From JACJXF01 sp964349045 (lineage in GTDB: Bacteria > Bacteroidota > Bacteroidia > Bacteroidales > GCA-2748055): a DNA stretch of 24,044 bases. The notes beneath the pieces were generated by a model. It was not told the DNA's origin. It saw only the letters and a list, made by a program, of their open reading frames with translations, and made no database searches. Positions within the stretch are counted from its first letter, which is position 1, and every line of letters starts with the position of its first letter. This document shows positions 1 through 7,037 of the stretch, piece after piece. The translations under genes and the position numbers were made by a program. Where the stretch lies: the NCBI GenBank assembly GCA_964349045.1, contig CAYGFI010000062.1, forward strand, positions 1 through 24,044, written 5' to 3'.

Positions 1-477
1 CAAACATTTTTATTTTTTTTAGTCTGGATTTTTTCTTCGGTGTTTCTTTTCTCGCAGGAGGTTAAGAAAATCGGAAAAGAAGAACTTAAAGCCATGCTAA
101 ACGAACCTGGTGATAAAATCCATGTAATTAACTTCTGGGCAACCTGGTGCGGCCCATGTGTAATCGAGATTCCCTATTTTGAAAAGGTTTCAAAAGAATA
201 CCCCAATGATAAGGTTGAGTTTACCCTGGCCAGCCTTGATTTTCCAAGTCAGCTTGATAGCAGGCTCATTCCATTTTTAACACAACAAAAGATCAGTCTT
301 AATGTTGTTTTAATTAATGAGATGGATTACGATTTGTGGATGAAAGATGTTGATCCCGATTGGAAGGGGAATATCCCTGCTACTCTGATCTTTAATAATG
401 CAAATAAGCAAAGACAATTTATTAGCAAAGCAATTGATGATAAAGTGCTTAGAGGAATAATTGACAAAATGCTTTAA
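1..477 (+). CDS. Exported thioredoxin-like (TlpA/ResA-type) protein, 5' end cut by window edge
   Basis: Thioredoxin-fold protein with the classical WCGPC redox motif (W codon at 145, cysteines at 148 and 157). It is likely a thiol-disulfide oxidoreductase acting outside the cytoplasm. The frame stays open to base 1: upstream of a possible GTG at 40 it reads QTFLFFLVWIFSSVFLFSQE, the hydrophobic core and cleavage region of a signal peptide. I therefore place the true start left of the window and treat the GTG as internal. The region after the motif (ASLDFPSQLD) resembles TlpA/ResA proteins rather than cytosolic thioredoxin. A second exported redoxin follows 57 bases downstream on the same strand, so the two may be co-transcribed. 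The fold and motif are seen directly. The partner (cytochrome maturation, oxidative stress or other) cannot be told. Confidence 0.85.
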   Translation, partial: QTFLFFLVWIFSSVFLFSQEVKKIGKEELKAMLNEPGDKIHVINFWATWCGPCVIEIPYFEKVSKEYPNDKVEFTLASLDFPSQLDSRLIPFLTQQKISLNVVLINEMDYDLWMKDVDPDWKGNIPATLIFNNANKQRQFISKAIDDKVLRGIIDKML

Positions 478-534
478 TTCTTTTAGACTTTTTATAACTC
501 AATAGTTAATTTATAAACCATTAATCTCAATATT

Positions 535-1140
535 ATGAAAACACTGAAATCCATTTTATTTGCAGTACTTATGCTGACAATAGTCACTGAGTTGAATGCT
601 CAGTATAAAGTTGGTGACAAGGTTGATGACTTTAGTCTGAAGAATATCGATGGGAAAATGGTTTCCCTCGCTGATTATAAAGACGCCAAGGGATTTATCG
701 TTGTTTTTTCCTGTAACCAATGTCCTGTTGTTCAAAAATATGAAGGCCGGATAAAGGCCCTCAATGAAAAATATGCTGCAAAGGGATATCCTGTTATTGC
801 AATAAATCCTAATGATGAAAAAGTTCAACCCGGGGATTCTTTTGAAGAGATGAAATCACGCGCAAAAACCCAGGGATATAAATTTCCTTATCTCAGGGAC
901 GATTCACAGCAGGTAGCCCGGCGTTTTGGGGCAGAAAGAACGCCTCATGTTTACATTGTAAATAAAACGGGCGATGGTCTGAAGCTCGTCTATATAGGCG
1001 CAATTGATAATAATGCAGACGATGCCGCGAAGGCAGATAAGCATTATGTGCAGGATGCTATCAGTTCACTTATGAAAGGTGAACCCTTAGCAGTTACTGA
1101 AACCAGGGCGGTTGGATGTACGATCAAGTGGAAGATGTAG
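535..1140 (+). CDS. Exported redoxin (AhpC/TSA-like) with CNQCP motif
   Basis: A 201-residue thioredoxin-fold protein of the AhpC/TSA-Redoxin group. An N-terminal signal peptide (hydrophobic residues 6-20, likely cleavage after LNA at about residue 22) sends it to the periplasm. The redox motif is CNQC (C60, C63) followed by P64-V-V; the cis-proline region is RTPHVYIV. The protein ends with a conserved third cysteine (C195) in GCTIKWKM. It is a paralogue of the cytosolic protein at 6459-7037, which has CNHC at the same place and a similar GCNVKW end. Function is inferred as a thiol peroxidase or disulfide reductase; the substrate is unknown. The ATG follows an AT-rich leader without a ribosome-binding purine run, as usual in Bacteroidota. 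Confidence 0.85.
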   Translation: MKTLKSILFAVLMLTIVTELNAQYKVGDKVDDFSLKNIDGKMVSLADYKDAKGFIVVFSCNQCPVVQKYEGRIKALNEKYAAKGYPVIAINPNDEKVQPGDSFEEMKSRAKTQGYKFPYLRDDSQQVARRFGAERTPHVYIVNKTGDGLKLVYIGAIDNNADDAAKADKHYVQDAISSLMKGEPLAVTETRAVGCTIKWKM

Positions 1141-1172
1141 GCTGGAGAATGATTTTTTAATTAATTGGTATT

Positions 1173-1226
1173 TAAGGAACAAGGATTGCTTTGAGCAAGG
1201 TCTCTGAAAGCAATCCTTGTTCCTTA
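1173..1226. terminator. Long perfect inverted repeat, likely terminator
   Basis: Arms at 1173-1192 and 1207-1226 are perfectly complementary over 20 bp around a 14-base loop. It starts 33 bases after the redoxin stop and ends before the next gene's promoter. Flanks are AT-rich (TTATTTAATT after the right arm) but there is no long T run. It most likely ends the redoxin transcript. Confidence 0.7.
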
Positions 1227-1281
1227 TTTAATTAAGTTATGTTTTAAAAATTTCCATCCTGAGGTAATTAAAAAATATAAA

Positions 1282-1289
1282 TAACTTTG
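1282..1289 (+). promoter_or_regulatory. Bacteroidota -7 element (TAACTTTG)
   Basis: TAACTTTG matches the TAnnTTTG consensus exactly and lies 19 bases before the ATG at 1309. The -33 box at the proper distance is poor (CCTG). It would drive the small membrane gene and mutL. Confidence 0.5.
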
Positions 1290-1308
1290 CAGATTAAATT
1301 TATTACAC

Positions 1309-1587
1309 ATGAATTTACCCAGACTGTTTAAATTACCGGAATATAAACGATTCACCTATCGCCCGCTCTACCATGATCCGGAGAAGGAAGCCCGGGAAGC
1401 CCGGTTACGCAAATTACAGGCTGAATCGGGTGATATGCCACAAGGTCACTACACTCCTACGATCCGGAGAGGAGCAATGAAAACCTATTTCAAAAGAGAC
1501 GAAAAAGTACGCAAACAATCTAATTTCAGGCTTATTCTGATCATTTTCTTCCTCTTGTTCGTTTCCTGGCTCCTTTTATTCCGTTAA
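1309..1587 (+). CDS. Small tail-anchored protein upstream of mutL, function unknown
   Basis: A 92-residue protein. Residues 1-70 are very basic and charged (KYKRFTYRP-like start, a DPEKEAREAR helix, then KTYFKRDEKVRKQ). Residues 72-91 form one hydrophobic segment (LILIIFFLLFVSWLLLF), so it should sit in the inner membrane with its N-terminus in the cytoplasm. Its stop codon directly abuts the ATG of mutL, so the two are probably translated together. Small proteins with an FTYRPLY-like N-terminus occur just upstream of mutL in many Bacteroidota, from memory sometimes labelled 'riboflavin synthase subunit beta', a name nothing in this sequence supports. I do not know its function. Confidence 0.75.
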   Translation: MNLPRLFKLPEYKRFTYRPLYHDPEKEAREARLRKLQAESGDMPQGHYTPTIRRGAMKTYFKRDEKVRKQSNFRLILIIFFLLFVSWLLLFR

Positions 1588-3399
1588 ATGGCTGATATAA
1601 TCCAACTGTTACCCGACTCGGTAGCGAATCAGATTGCAGCCGGAGAGGTGATTCAAAGACCCTCCTCCGTGGTTAAGGAATTGGTTGAAAATGCTGTTGA
1701 TTCCGCTGCAGATATTATTACTGTAAACGTTAAAGATTCAGGTCGCACACTGGTTCAGGTTATTGATAACGGTTCCGGCATGTCGGAAACCGATGCCCGT
1801 CTATGTTGGGAGCGGCATGCAACATCAAAAATCCGTTTTGCTACCGACCTATTTTCAATCCGTACGAAAGGATTCCGCGGAGAGGCCCTTGCATCAATTG
1901 CTGCAATTGCAGAGGTAAGTTTAAAGACAAAAAGGAAGGACGACGATCTTGGTACTCATATACGTATCAGCGCCTCCGAAATTCTGCTCAATGAACCTGC
2001 TGTTTGTCAGGATGGCAGCAATTTTTCTGTAAAAAATTTATTTTATAACATTCCTGCCCGTCGAAAATTTCTGAAAAGTAACAGCACCGAACTCCGGCAT
2101 ATCATTACTGAATTCAATCATATTGCACTGGCTCATCCCGGGATTGAGTTTTCGCTGATTCATAATAATTCTCAGATCTATAATCTCCCCAAAACAAACC
2201 TCCGTCAAAGAATCATTGCGATTTTTGGGAAGAGTCTCACCCTGAATCTCATCCCGGTTATTACAGACACCAGTCTTGTTAAAATTGATGGATTTATTGG
2301 CAAACCCGAATACGCGAAAAAAACTTATGGCGAACAATTCTTTTTTGTGAACAACCGTTTCATAAAACATCCCTACTTCCACAAAGCAGTTATTCAGGCT
2401 TATCAGCAAATTTTACCTTCTGACGCCATCCCCTCATATTTTATCTTTTTTGAAATTGAGCCTGAAAAAATCGATATAAATATTCATCCAACCAAAACCG
2501 AGATAAAATTTGAGGATGAACCTGCAATCTGGCAAATCCTTATGGCTGTTGTTAAAGAATCGATTGGAAGGTATAATCTTATGCCTTCTCTGGATTTTAA
2601 TACAGAAGGAGTAATTGATATTCCGGTACTGAGAAGCGAAACAAGGTTCCGTACTCCACATATTAATATTAATACAGAATTCAATCCCTTTGAAAATGAT
2701 CATCAGTTCCCTGTTAAAAACACCTGGCGTGACAGAGAGAATTTACCTGGGTCTGCTGATCCTTTTGAAACGGCCCGTAAGGATTTTTTTACGGGGCTTA
2801 ATATGACACCGGAAAGGGCTGCTTCTGAACCAGCAGAAGGAAATAAGTTCCTGCAGGTCAAAAACCGTTATATTCTGACAGCCGTAAAATCCGGGCTTAT
2901 GATTATCGATCAGAAAAGAGCTCATGAAAGGATCCTTTATGAGGAAAATCTCAATTCCCTGGCTAATGATTTTTTTACAGGACAGCAAGTTCTCTTCCCT
3001 GAAACCATCGAACTAAATCATGCTGATTATGTTACTTTCATGAGTTTAATTGATAATATAAATCACTTAGGTTTCGATATACGAGATCTTGGAAACAATG
3101 CCATTATTGTCAATGGAATGCCGGCTACTGTCAAAAATGCAGTCTTGAAAGAAGTCATCGAAGAAATGCTTGAAATCTATAAATCTTTTGAGGGAGACCT
3201 TCATCTGGAAGCAAAAGAAAAGATTGCGCGGGCCGTTGCCCGGGCTTCGGCTATCCCATATGGCAAGGTTCTTGAACAGGAAGAAATGAGAAATCTGGTG
3301 GACCAGTTATTTGCATGTTCAAATCCGAATTATTCACCATCAGGGAAACAGGTAATCAGTATAATTAGCAGTGAAGAAATAGAAAAAACACTTAAATAA
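1588..3399 (+). CDS. mutL: DNA mismatch repair protein MutL
   Basis: A 603-residue MutL of normal length. The N-terminal GHKL ATPase shows ELVEN (E31 and N35), DNGSGM (60-65), RHATSKI (76-82) and GFRGEAL (95-101). The second domain ends with the family motif IHPTKTEIKF (299-308). A polar linker spans about 335-415, followed by the C-terminal dimerisation/endonuclease domain. The metal-binding signature DQHA(X)2E(X)4E appears as DQKRAHERILYE (441-452): both glutamates are kept but His becomes Lys and Ala becomes Arg. The usual C-terminal CPxGRP segment reads CSNPNYSPSGK. Nicking activity is therefore doubtful. The protein couples mismatch recognition by MutS to repair. It abuts the gene before it, and the next ATG is 2 bases past its stop, so this looks like an operon. 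Confidence 0.97.
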   Translation: MADIIQLLPDSVANQIAAGEVIQRPSSVVKELVENAVDSAADIITVNVKDSGRTLVQVIDNGSGMSETDARLCWERHATSKIRFATDLFSIRTKGFRGEALASIAAIAEVSLKTKRKDDDLGTHIRISASEILLNEPAVCQDGSNFSVKNLFYNIPARRKFLKSNSTELRHIITEFNHIALAHPGIEFSLIHNNSQIYNLPKTNLRQRIIAIFGKSLTLNLIPVITDTSLVKIDGFIGKPEYAKKTYGEQFFFVNNRFIKHPYFHKAVIQAYQQILPSDAIPSYFIFFEIEPEKIDINIHPTKTEIKFEDEPAIWQILMAVVKESIGRYNLMPSLDFNTEGVIDIPVLRSETRFRTPHININTEFNPFENDHQFPVKNTWRDRENLPGSADPFETARKDFFTGLNMTPERAASEPAEGNKFLQVKNRYILTAVKSGLMIIDQKRAHERILYEENLNSLANDFFTGQQVLFPETIELNHADYVTFMSLIDNINHLGFDIRDLGNNAIIVNGMPATVKNAVLKEVIEEMLEIYKSFEGDLHLEAKEKIARAVARASAIPYGKVLEQEEMRNLVDQLFACSNPNYSPSGKQVISIISSEEIEKTLK

Positions 3400-3401
3400 T
3401 A

Positions 3402-4139
3402 ATGGCAACATATTTTGGAAGAACCGGCAGTACGCCTCCTGTGGTAAAGAATCTGATTATCATTAACGCTCTTTTGTTCCTTGGAACACTGGCCGTACGC
3501 CAGGCATTTAATACCGATTTAAATCATGTCATGGGGCTGTATTTTATCAGTTCTCCTTTGTTTAATCCCTATCAGATTATAACCCACATGTTTATGCATG
3601 GCTCTTTGGGTCATATATTCTTTAATATGTTTGCTCTGTGGATGTTCGGAAAAGTCCTCGAACAGGTCTGGGGTAGTAAGCGTTTTTTTATTTATTATAT
3701 GATTACCGGATTAGGAGCGGTTTTTTTGCATACACTGGTGTTGTTTATCGAGCTGAATCCCCTGATGAATTATGTTGTTCAGACTTATAACATTGACAGT
3801 TTTACACCAGATGTTATCGACAGGTTATATAGTATGGGTGACCCCAAAGCAAAAGCGCTTGCCGTAGGGCTTCTTACCCCGACCATCGGAGCTTCCGGCG
3901 CTGTATTTGGTGTTCTGCTGGCTTTCGGTATGCTTTTCCCAAACACCCAGCTTATGTTGCTTATCCCGCCAATCCCTATTAAGGCAAAATATTTTGTAAT
4001 TGGATATGGCCTTATTGAACTTTACCTGGGTTTAATGCAACCGGGAAGCAATGTAGCACACTTCGCCCATCTTGGAGGAATGCTTTTTGGGTTTGTGATG
4101 ATAAAGCTCTGGAAGAAAGACAGAAATGCCTTTTATTAA
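3402..4139 (+). CDS. Rhomboid family intramembrane serine protease (first of two)
   Basis: A 245-residue polytopic membrane protein, with six or so hydrophobic segments. All rhomboid active-site features are present: HIFFN (H71 and N75, oxyanion side), GASG (catalytic S165) and AHLGG (catalytic H223). It is predicted to cleave transmembrane helices of other proteins within the inner membrane; the substrate is unknown. A hydrophilic insert of about 30 residues (about 126-157) lies before the GASG helix. The start is 2 bases after the mutL stop. A second, divergent rhomboid follows after 77 bases, a pairing typical of this locus in Bacteroidota. Confidence 0.93.
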   Translation: MATYFGRTGSTPPVVKNLIIINALLFLGTLAVRQAFNTDLNHVMGLYFISSPLFNPYQIITHMFMHGSLGHIFFNMFALWMFGKVLEQVWGSKRFFIYYMITGLGAVFLHTLVLFIELNPLMNYVVQTYNIDSFTPDVIDRLYSMGDPKAKALAVGLLTPTIGASGAVFGVLLAFGMLFPNTQLMLLIPPIPIKAKYFVIGYGLIELYLGLMQPGSNVAHFAHLGGMLFGFVMIKLWKKDRNAFY

Positions 4140-4216
4140 AATTATGATATGAAGCATAAGCGCTTAAAAATATGAGTAATCGCCGGATAAAGAATCCCTC
4201 TAACTTATTATTATAA

Positions 4217-5098
4217 ATGAACATAGCTGACGAAATAAAAGATTCTTATAAAAACGGGACCTCCCTTACCCGTCTAATTTATTTAAATCTTGGGGTATTT
4301 CTGGCACTTCACATTGCCATTATCTTTTTGTATCTGTTTTCTGCTCAGGAAAAGGTTTATACTATTATTGAATGGCTGGCTGTCCCTGCCGATCTGGGAA
4401 CCCTTTTGCGCAAACCCTGGACATTCCTCAGCTATATGTTTCTTCACAAAGATTTTTTTCATATCCTGTTTAACCTGCTGTGGCTTTATTGGTTCGGGAA
4501 AATTTTTCTCTCTTACCTGGATGAAAAACGACTGCTGAATGTTTACATTCTTGGAGGGATATCTGGCGCTCTGCTGTATGTAGTTTCCTATAACCTGCTC
4601 CCGGTTCTGAATGAACAGGCCCCCGATTCAATCGCGATGGGAGCCTCAGCCGCCGTAATGGCCATAGTAATTGCAACTGCCACCTATGCTCCAAATCATA
4701 CCATATATATTGTCTTCATCGGGCCTGTTAAAATCATCTGGGTAGCCCTAGTGGGATTTATTTTGTCGTCGATGGTAGACTTTTCAATTAATACAGGAGG
4801 AAAAATTGCGCATATGGGAGGTGCATTATTTGGTTATTATTTTATTCTCCGGTATAAAAAGGGAAAAGATATTACAATGTGGTTTACCAGGATTATGGAT
4901 GGTGTTTTTTCGCTTCTTAAGCCTCGTAAAAAATTAAAAGTAACACACAAACGCACATCCAATGATTATGTGTATAATGCCGTTAAAAAAGAAAAACAGA
5001 AGAATCTGGATACTATCCTTGATAAGATTTCGAAATCGGGTTATGATACTCTGACCAGGGAGGAAAAGGAAACTTTGTTTAAAATGGGGAAGGATTAA
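4217..5098 (+). CDS. Rhomboid family protease with C-terminal cytosolic extension (second of two)
   Basis: A 293-residue rhomboid-fold membrane protein. Catalytic residues look intact: HILFN (H82 and N86), GASA (S144; GASA instead of the common GASG still fits GxSx), and AHMGG (H199). After the last helix (about 210) comes an 80-residue basic cytoplasmic tail. It ends in a conserved-looking module, ILDKISKSGYDTLTREEKE, which I recognise as the small C-terminal domain seen on many Bacteroidota rhomboids (DUF6576-like). It belongs to the mutL-rhomboid cluster. The two rhomboids differ strongly outside the active site, so they probably have different substrates. The tail may bind a partner (inference). 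Confidence 0.9.
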   Translation: MNIADEIKDSYKNGTSLTRLIYLNLGVFLALHIAIIFLYLFSAQEKVYTIIEWLAVPADLGTLLRKPWTFLSYMFLHKDFFHILFNLLWLYWFGKIFLSYLDEKRLLNVYILGGISGALLYVVSYNLLPVLNEQAPDSIAMGASAAVMAIVIATATYAPNHTIYIVFIGPVKIIWVALVGFILSSMVDFSINTGGKIAHMGGALFGYYFILRYKKGKDITMWFTRIMDGVFSLLKPRKKLKVTHKRTSNDYVYNAVKKEKQKNLDTILDKISKSGYDTLTREEKETLFKMGKD

Positions 5099-5132
5099 AC
5101 ATAAATGCTCGAATGGTGCAATGTTTGCGCGG

Positions 5133-5178
5133 TTATTTGTAAATCTTATGCACAATAATTTTTTAATTGCACAAATAA
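5133..5178. repeat. AT-rich inverted repeat after the second rhomboid
   Basis: TTATTTGT (5133-5140) pairs with ACAAATAA (5171-5178), and inside it TGC..AAT can pair with ATT-GCA. It lies 34 bases after the rhomboid stop. It could be a weak transcript end, but there is no T run after it. Confidence 0.35.
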
Positions 5179-5221
5179 TATAGTAAACTCAGTGAAAACC
5201 TACATTAATCTGCGCTTTTTA

Positions 5222-5237
5222 TTTGCGCCTTTGCGCC
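5222..5237 (+). repeat. Tandem octamer TTTGCGCC x2
   Basis: Two exact copies of TTTGCGCC (5222-5229, 5230-5237) sit in the spacer before the endonuclease-like gene. They follow CTGCGCTTTTTA, which is itself similar to the unit. It looks like a small dispersed spacer repeat, not coding sequence. Confidence 0.5.
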
Positions 5238-5283
5238 ATGAAGCTTAAATTTAAGGATTAAAACCAATTAATCTGTAACAGTA

Positions 5284-6390
5284 TTGAGACATTTTATTAA
5301 CCGGGCTTTCTTCTACATTAATATCCTCGCCGGAGTTGCTCTGCTTCTTTCGTATTTTTCGACTTTTATTTCACCGGCAAAAATATGGGTTCTGGCATTT
5401 TTCGGACTTGCCTATCCCTATATTCTTCTGATAAATGCGCTATTCATGTTTTACTGGATATTCCGTTTTAAAAAGGAGTTCCTGGTATCTTTTATTGTTA
5501 TCCTTATTGGGTTGAATCACCTGAACGCATTTATTCCATTGCGTTTGGAGAAGGACCGGAAAAAAGGATTTGTTAAAGAGAATCCCCTCCAGGTTAAAAT
5601 ACTTTCTTATAATGTAAGACTTTTCAATATTTATGAATGGATTTCCGAATCCGGAACCAATCAGGATATATTGAATTTTATCCGTAGTGAACGCCCCGAT
5701 ATTATATGTTTACAGGAATTTTACAGCAGTTCTAAAGGTGACTACCAACCAGAAAAGATTAAAAAGTTCTTTTCGGAAACGCCTTATAGCTATATTCAAT
5801 ATTCGTTTAAAATTGATAAGAATTCGGGTTGCGGGATAGCTACCTTTAGCCGTTATCCCATTGTTAATCAGGAAACCATAAGTTTTCCGAATACCAGCAA
5901 TGAAGCAATTGTAACTGATGTTGTAATAAATACCGATACGATAAGAATATATAATAATCATCTCCAATCGGTTCAGTTACAAAAAAGAAACTACAATTTT
6001 CTGGATTCACTGAGACTGAGATACGATGATGAGCAGCTCAGGGAAATCAGAGATATTTCATCCCGTCTTAAAACCGCATTTATTAAACGTTCAGCCCAGG
6101 TTGATGCCATTTCTTCTCATATCAAATCATCTGAATATCCGGTAATCGTTTGCGGAGATTTTAATGACACGCCTGTTTCATATTCTTACCGTAAAATGAG
6201 AAAAGGATTGAAAGATGCCTTTCTCAGTTCCGGACAAGGAACAGGGAACACATATCAGGGGATCTTTCCATACTTCAGAATAGATTATATTTTTCACGAT
6301 ACACATTTTAAACCCTTGCTTTTTGAAAAGGTAGAGACAACGCTTTCCGATCATTATCCTATTCTTTGTATCTTTGAATTGCAGGATTGA
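5284..6390 (+). CDS. Membrane-anchored endonuclease/exonuclease/phosphatase family protein
   Basis: A 368-residue protein. Three hydrophobic segments fill residues 8-82, followed by an EEP-fold hydrolase domain (about 103-368). Conserved residues are visible: N110 (SYNVR), E145 (CLQEF), H226 (YNNHLQS), D292 and N294 (CGDFND), D334 (RIDYIF), and D356-H357 (SDHYP). This is the full set for a Mg-dependent phosphodiester or phosphate-ester hydrolase. The substrate is unknown; a nucleic acid or phospholipid headgroup is possible. The start is TTG at 5284. The frame is open only four codons further, with no ATG before residue 55, and the segment from TTG onward matches the family's normal hydrophobic N-terminus. 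It closes the mutL-rhomboid-rhomboid cluster, as in other Bacteroidota. Confidence 0.88.
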   Translation: MRHFINRAFFYINILAGVALLLSYFSTFISPAKIWVLAFFGLAYPYILLINALFMFYWIFRFKKEFLVSFIVILIGLNHLNAFIPLRLEKDRKKGFVKENPLQVKILSYNVRLFNIYEWISESGTNQDILNFIRSERPDIICLQEFYSSSKGDYQPEKIKKFFSETPYSYIQYSFKIDKNSGCGIATFSRYPIVNQETISFPNTSNEAIVTDVVINTDTIRIYNNHLQSVQLQKRNYNFLDSLRLRYDDEQLREIRDISSRLKTAFIKRSAQVDAISSHIKSSEYPVIVCGDFNDTPVSYSYRKMRKGLKDAFLSSGQGTGNTYQGIFPYFRIDYIFHDTHFKPLLFEKVETTLSDHYPILCIFELQD

Positions 6391-6458
6391 TTTGGCTAAC
6401 TTGTTGTATTCAACATTTACAACTGTTAATTGTTTAATACTTATAAATCTTTATCAAT

Positions 6459-7037
6459 ATGGCTTTTACATTAAAAACCGGAGCACAGGCTCCAACATTT
6501 CAATTACCGGCCACCGATGGTAAAACATACAATCTTTCAGATTTTAACGATCCGTATCTGGTGATTTTTTTTACCTGTAATCATTGTCCGTATGTAATTG
6601 GTTCCGACGAAGAAACCAGGAAAACAGCGCTTAAATATGTATCTGATGGGGTACGTTTCATCGCGATTAATTCAAACAGCAAAAACACCTATCCTGAAGA
6701 TGATTTCGATCACATGGTTGAACGGATGAAAAAGTATAAATTCCCATGGCATTACCTGTATGATGAATCACAGGAGATAGCTAAAAAATACGGCGCTCTG
6801 AGAACCCCGCATTTTTATGTGTTCGACCAAAATCGTAAGCTGGTCTATACCGGTCGTGGATTGGACTATCCCCGCGACACCTCAAAAATGACCATAAATG
6901 ATCTTGACCGGACTCTAAATGAATTGACCCATGGGATGTCAATAAGCATTCCGGTAACTAATCCTATCGGGTGCAATGTAAAGTGGGATGGGAAAGATGC
7001 GCACTGGATGCCTGCGGATGCCTGTGATCTTGTTTAA
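6459..7037 (+). CDS. Cytosolic redoxin (AhpC/TSA-like) with CNHCP motif
   Basis: A 192-residue thioredoxin-fold protein with CNHC (C40, C43) followed by P44, and the cis-proline segment RTPHFYVF. There is no signal peptide, so it should be cytosolic. It is a paralogue of 535-1140, sharing CNxCP, the DESQEIAKKYGA-like helix and a C-terminal GC-x-VKW. The extra C-terminal segment (HWMPADACDLV) adds another cysteine. It is likely a thiol-dependent peroxidase or reductase; its electron donor is unknown. Its stop codon (7035-7037) is followed at once by the stop codon of the opposite-strand gene, leaving no room for a separate terminator. Confidence 0.87.
   Translation: MAFTLKTGAQAPTFQLPATDGKTYNLSDFNDPYLVIFFTCNHCPYVIGSDEETRKTALKYVSDGVRFIAINSNSKNTYPEDDFDHMVERMKKYKFPWHYLYDESQEIAKKYGALRTPHFYVFDQNRKLVYTGRGLDYPRDTSKMTINDLDRTLNELTHGMSISIPVTNPIGCNVKWDGKDAHWMPADACDLV

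Noticed and set aside
2038..2988. Minus-strand open frames within mutL
   Set aside because: They lie fully inside a well-supported gene and resemble no protein family.
6403..6423. GTTGTA/TACAAC hairpin as a terminator before the cytosolic redoxin
   Set aside because: Only six base pairs, with no T run; expected by chance in AT-rich spacers.
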